From: Chrysochromulina tobinii
Taxonomy: Eukaryota; Haptophyta; Prymnesiales; Chrysochromulinaceae
Assembly (NCBI GenBank): GCA_001275005.1
Contig: JWZX01002317.1
Coordinates: 1-17,335 of the forward strand
Direction of reading: 5' to 3'
DNA: 17,335 nucleotides
The notes beneath the pieces are model-generated. The model saw only the letters and a program-made list of their open reading frames with translations. It was not told the DNA's origin and ran no database searches. This document shows, in pieces, positions 14,789-17,335 of the stretch (positions are counted from its first letter, which is position 1; every line of letters begins with the position of its first letter). A program made the translations under genes and the position numbers.

Positions 14789-17335
14789 ATGGGCGCGACC
14801 GGCATCTTTTTGATGACCGGGCTGAACACAGTGGCCGCATTCACCGTCCGGCCGCTTTGGCATCTTGGCCCTCGCACAGAGGCGACCAGCTTGTACGGTG
14901 GCTGCCTCGGGCGAGTGTTCATGCGAGCTCCGAATGTCGACTTCCTCAGCATGACGGTGGCGCAGCTCAAGCAGGAGCTCGTGAAGCGCGGCCTGCCTGG
15001 CAGCGGCCGCAAGGACGAGCTGCTCTCGAGGCTGGTGGCGGAGGGTGCGCATGTGCCAGCGGGAAGGCCCAACGCTCCAAAGAAAACCGCGCCCAAGTCG
15101 GCGACCACGCGAGGTGATGCGGCGATCAGCCAGCGGGCGCGGCCCGAAGGGCCGATAGTGATGGTCGTCGAGTCGCCGGCCAAGTGCGCAACGATCGCCA
15201 AGTTTGCGGGCTCGAGCTGCATCGTGCTGGCGTGCAACGGCCACGTGCGCACGCTCCCATCCAAGCCCAACTCGGTGCGGCCCGCGGAGGGCTTCGCAAT
15301 GGACTTTGAGCTCGTGGCAGGCGCGGGGGGCGTCCTGAAGAACCTGGGAGCGGCGGTGCGGGACGCGCGCGCGCTCTACTTGGCGACGGACCCCGACCGC
15401 GAAGGCGAGGCGATCGCGTGGCACGTGCACGAGGCGCTGCGCGATCGTGCGCTCCTGCCCGACAATGTGCCCGTGCATCGGATCTCGTTCTCGGAGATTA
15501 CGCAGCAGGCGGTCACGAATGCTTTGGCGGCGCCGCGGCGCATCAACGTACCGCTGGTGCGCGCGCAGCAGGCGCGCCAGGCGGTCGACTACCTCGTGGG
15601 CTTCACTCTGTCGCCGGTACTTTGGCGCAAGCTGCCAGGCTGCCGCTCTGCGGGCCGCGTGCAGTCTGTCGCGCTCCGGCTGGTTGTGGAACGCGAGCAT
15701 GACGTGCTTCGATTCGAGCCGCGCGAGCATTGGCACCTGAAGCTGCGCGTGGGCGCGGCCAACACTCGAGGTGCAGCCGTCGCCGACAAGGCGAGCGCCC
15801 TCGAGGCGGAGCTCACCCATCTCAACGGCACCAAGCTGGAGCAGTTTTCGCTCCCAAATGAGGCTGCAGCAAGCGCTGCACGTGCCGCGTTGCCCGCGGA
15901 GTGGCGCGTGAGCCGGGTGCAGCGCTCGGAGCGCTCGACGCAGCCGCCCGCGCCGTACAACACGGCCTCACTCCAGCAGGATGCATCCAACCGGCTCGGG
16001 CTGCCAGTTGGGCGGGTGATGCGCCTCGCTCAGAGCTTGTATGAAGGCGTGCGGCTCGGTGGCGGCGAGCCAGTTGCTCTCATTACGTACATGCGCACCG
16101 ATGGCATCCAAATGTCCGAGCACGGCGTGCAGTCGGCACGCAGCTACATCGGGTCCACCTTCGGATCGAGCGCCGAGTGGCTTCCGAGCGAGCCACGTCT
16201 CTTTAAGACCAAGGCACGCAACGCGCAGGAGTCCCATGAGGCCATCCGGCCTGTTGACTTTAGCGTCGAGCCAAGGTCGTTACGAGGGCTGATGGGCGAT
16301 GCGGAGCTGCGGCTGTATGAGCTCATCTGGCGGCGCGCGCTCGCCTCGCAGATGGCCAATGCGTTGCATGAGCAGCTCGCCATCACGCTCGTGCCTGCCG
16401 ACGACGGCGGCGGCGGCGGCGGCGGCAGCAGCAGCAGTAGCGGCAGCATCGGGAGCGGCGGCAGTAGCGGTCGGACGAGGGGCTCCACCACAGGGCGCGC
16501 CGGCGCTCAGCAGGACGCCCCAGCGGCCCAGGCGCGTGCCTCGGGCTCACGCCTGCTCCGGCCAGGGTTTCGTCAGCTCTACGAGATGCCACGAGCGGTG
16601 CCCAAGCAAGCAGCCGGCGAGGCGCTCGATGGCGAGGGCGAGGAGGGGGGCGAGGCGGGGGGCGGCGCGCCGACGGATGGGGCGGGCGAGGAGGCGGAGG
16701 GGGACGAGGAGGACGAGGAGGGTGCGCGGGGGCTCGACCCGCTCCTTGCCTCCCTGTCAGAAGGGGACGTGCTCAGAACCCAACAGGTGTTCCCCGCGCA
16801 GCAGTGGACACAGCCCCCACCTCGCTTCAACGAGGGCTCATTGGTTCGTCATCTAGAGGCGCTGGGCATTGGGCGCCCGTCGACGTACGCGAGCATCCTC
16901 AAGGCGCTGCAGGAGCGCGGGTACGTGACCATGGTTGGGCGCTCCCTCCGGCCCAACCATAACGGAGAGCTCGTGACGGCGCTGCTCACGTCGCCCTCGG
17001 CGCGCCTCGAGCAGTACGTGAACACGTCGTTCACAGCGCGGCTCGAGGCACGGCTCGATGCGATCTCGAACGGCGAGCTCGACGCGACCGCCTTCCTCTC
17101 GGATTGGTGGAGTGAGTTCCAGCCCGCCGTCTTGAGCGTCGAGCAGACCGACACGCTCGCCCTACGCGAAGAAGTGGCGGAGCGCTGTGCCTGGATGCTC
17201 TTCCCCACAGCAGAGGTGGCGCGCCCGCTGCTCGTCGGCTCCGGCGTGGCTGTGCACACGGGCGGCGCGGAGGGCGTGGACGGCGCGGGCGGCGCGGGCG
17301 GCGCGGGCGGCGCGGGCGGCGCGGGCGGCGCGGGC
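14789..17335 (+). CDS. topA: DNA topoisomerase I, type IA, with SAP domain, probably plastid-targeted (3' partial)
   Basis: The frame is open from the ATG at 14789 to the window end (849 codons, continuing); an in-frame TGA at 14747 precedes it. It relaxes negatively supercoiled DNA through a transient 5'-phosphotyrosine link. The N-terminus MGATGIFLMTGLNTVAAFTV resembles a signal peptide with an A|F site, as in red-lineage plastid presequences. A SAP DNA-binding motif follows at ~55-85 (TVAQLKQELVKRGLPGSGRK). The TOPRIM domain shows E128 (VVESPAK) and D201-P-D203-R-E-G. The active-site tyrosine is Y434 in ITYMRTDG. RFNEGSLVRHLEALGIGRPS at ~679 is another bacterial TopA hallmark. Two low-complexity inserts interrupt the core: Gly/Ser-rich from ~539 and Gly/Glu/Asp-rich at ~608-650. 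The family is certain; plastid rather than mitochondrial targeting is inferred. Confidence 0.96.
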   Translation, partial: MGATGIFLMTGLNTVAAFTVRPLWHLGPRTEATSLYGGCLGRVFMRAPNVDFLSMTVAQLKQELVKRGLPGSGRKDELLSRLVAEGAHVPAGRPNAPKKTAPKSATTRGDAAISQRARPEGPIVMVVESPAKCATIAKFAGSSCIVLACNGHVRTLPSKPNSVRPAEGFAMDFELVAGAGGVLKNLGAAVRDARALYLATDPDREGEAIAWHVHEALRDRALLPDNVPVHRISFSEITQQAVTNALAAPRRINVPLVRAQQARQAVDYLVGFTLSPVLWRKLPGCRSAGRVQSVALRLVVEREHDVLRFEPREHWHLKLRVGAANTRGAAVADKASALEAELTHLNGTKLEQFSLPNEAAASAARAALPAEWRVSRVQRSERSTQPPAPYNTASLQQDASNRLGLPVGRVMRLAQSLYEGVRLGGGEPVALITYMRTDGIQMSEHGVQSARSYIGSTFGSSAEWLPSEPRLFKTKARNAQESHEAIRPVDFSVEPRSLRGLMGDAELRLYELIWRRALASQMANALHEQLAITLVPADDGGGGGGGSSSSSGSIGSGGSSGRTRGSTTGRAGAQQDAPAAQARASGSRLLRPGFRQLYEMPRAVPKQAAGEALDGEGEEGGEAGGGAPTDGAGEEAEGDEEDEEGARGLDPLLASLSEGDVLRTQQVFPAQQWTQPPPRFNEGSLVRHLEALGIGRPSTYASILKALQERGYVTMVGRSLRPNHNGELVTALLTSPSARLEQYVNTSFTARLEARLDAISNGELDATAFLSDWWSEFQPAVLSVEQTDTLALREEVAERCAWMLFPTAEVARPLLVGSGVAVHTGGAEGVDGAGGAGGAGGAGGAGGAG
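17282..17335. repeat. 9-bp GGCGCGGGC tandem repeat within topoisomerase
   Basis: Six units of GGCGCGGGC run to the window edge, encoding repeated Gly-Ala-Gly in the topoisomerase frame. A unit of 9 bp keeps the frame whatever the copy number. The real array may be longer than shown. Confidence 0.92.

Noticed and set aside
14777-15820. 347-codon open frame on the minus strand
   Set aside because: It is antisense to the topoisomerase SAP and TOPRIM region and is Arg/His-rich, as is usual for shadows of GC-rich genes.

Overview
The window looks like nuclear DNA of a microalga with a secondary, red-type plastid, most likely a haptophyte. The evidence is indirect. DNA is GC-rich. Genes are compact, mostly intron-free and on both strands. 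One intron is GC-AG, a class frequent in haptophytes. Several proteins are eukaryote-specific (glucosidase II beta, a chromodomain protein, a class III cyclase end). A bacterial-type topoisomerase carries a presequence that resembles a signal peptide followed by an A|F cleavage site, as in red-lineage plastid proteins. A pelagophyte or another red-plastid alga cannot be excluded.

Layout: 1-236 (+) is the C-terminal end of a class III adenylyl/guanylyl cyclase. 568-1774 (+) is an AlkB-like Fe(II)/2-oxoglutarate dioxygenase in two exons, interrupted by a 130-bp GC-AG intron that is almost entirely a 10-bp minisatellite. 1974-6317 (-) is an intron-free gene of about 1447 codons. It encodes a PD-(D/E)XK nuclease with a QxxxY motif, an acidic linker, a superfamily 2 helicase core ending in a Z1-like segment, a Tudor-like patch and a basic C-terminus. 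A divergent gene at 6496-7500 (+) encodes an Ala/Arg-rich helical protein. 7685-9214 (+) encodes a ten-helix EamA-like transporter. 9690-10319 (+) encodes an unrecognised 209-residue protein. 10693-12306 (-) encodes the glucosidase II beta subunit and is divergent from a chromodomain gene at 12725-13942 (+), with a (GAGT)n/(CAGT)n microsatellite between them. 14789 to the window end (+) is a type IA DNA topoisomerase with an N-terminal SAP domain, cut by the window edge.

Most genes here are unrelated housekeeping genes and do not form a pathway. The exception is the block from about 1974 to 7500: a large nuclease-helicase and a divergent coiled-coil-type protein sharing a 178-bp promoter region that contains three copies of a 9-bp repeat in both orientations. 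By eye the nuclease-helicase is less GC-rich than its neighbours, and its architecture recalls prokaryotic restriction or defence ATPases more than any familiar housekeeping helicase. I consider this block the best candidate for an undescribed system (genome defence, a domesticated element, or cargo of a virus-derived insertion). I found no terminal inverted repeats, transposase, integrase or capsid gene that would settle which.
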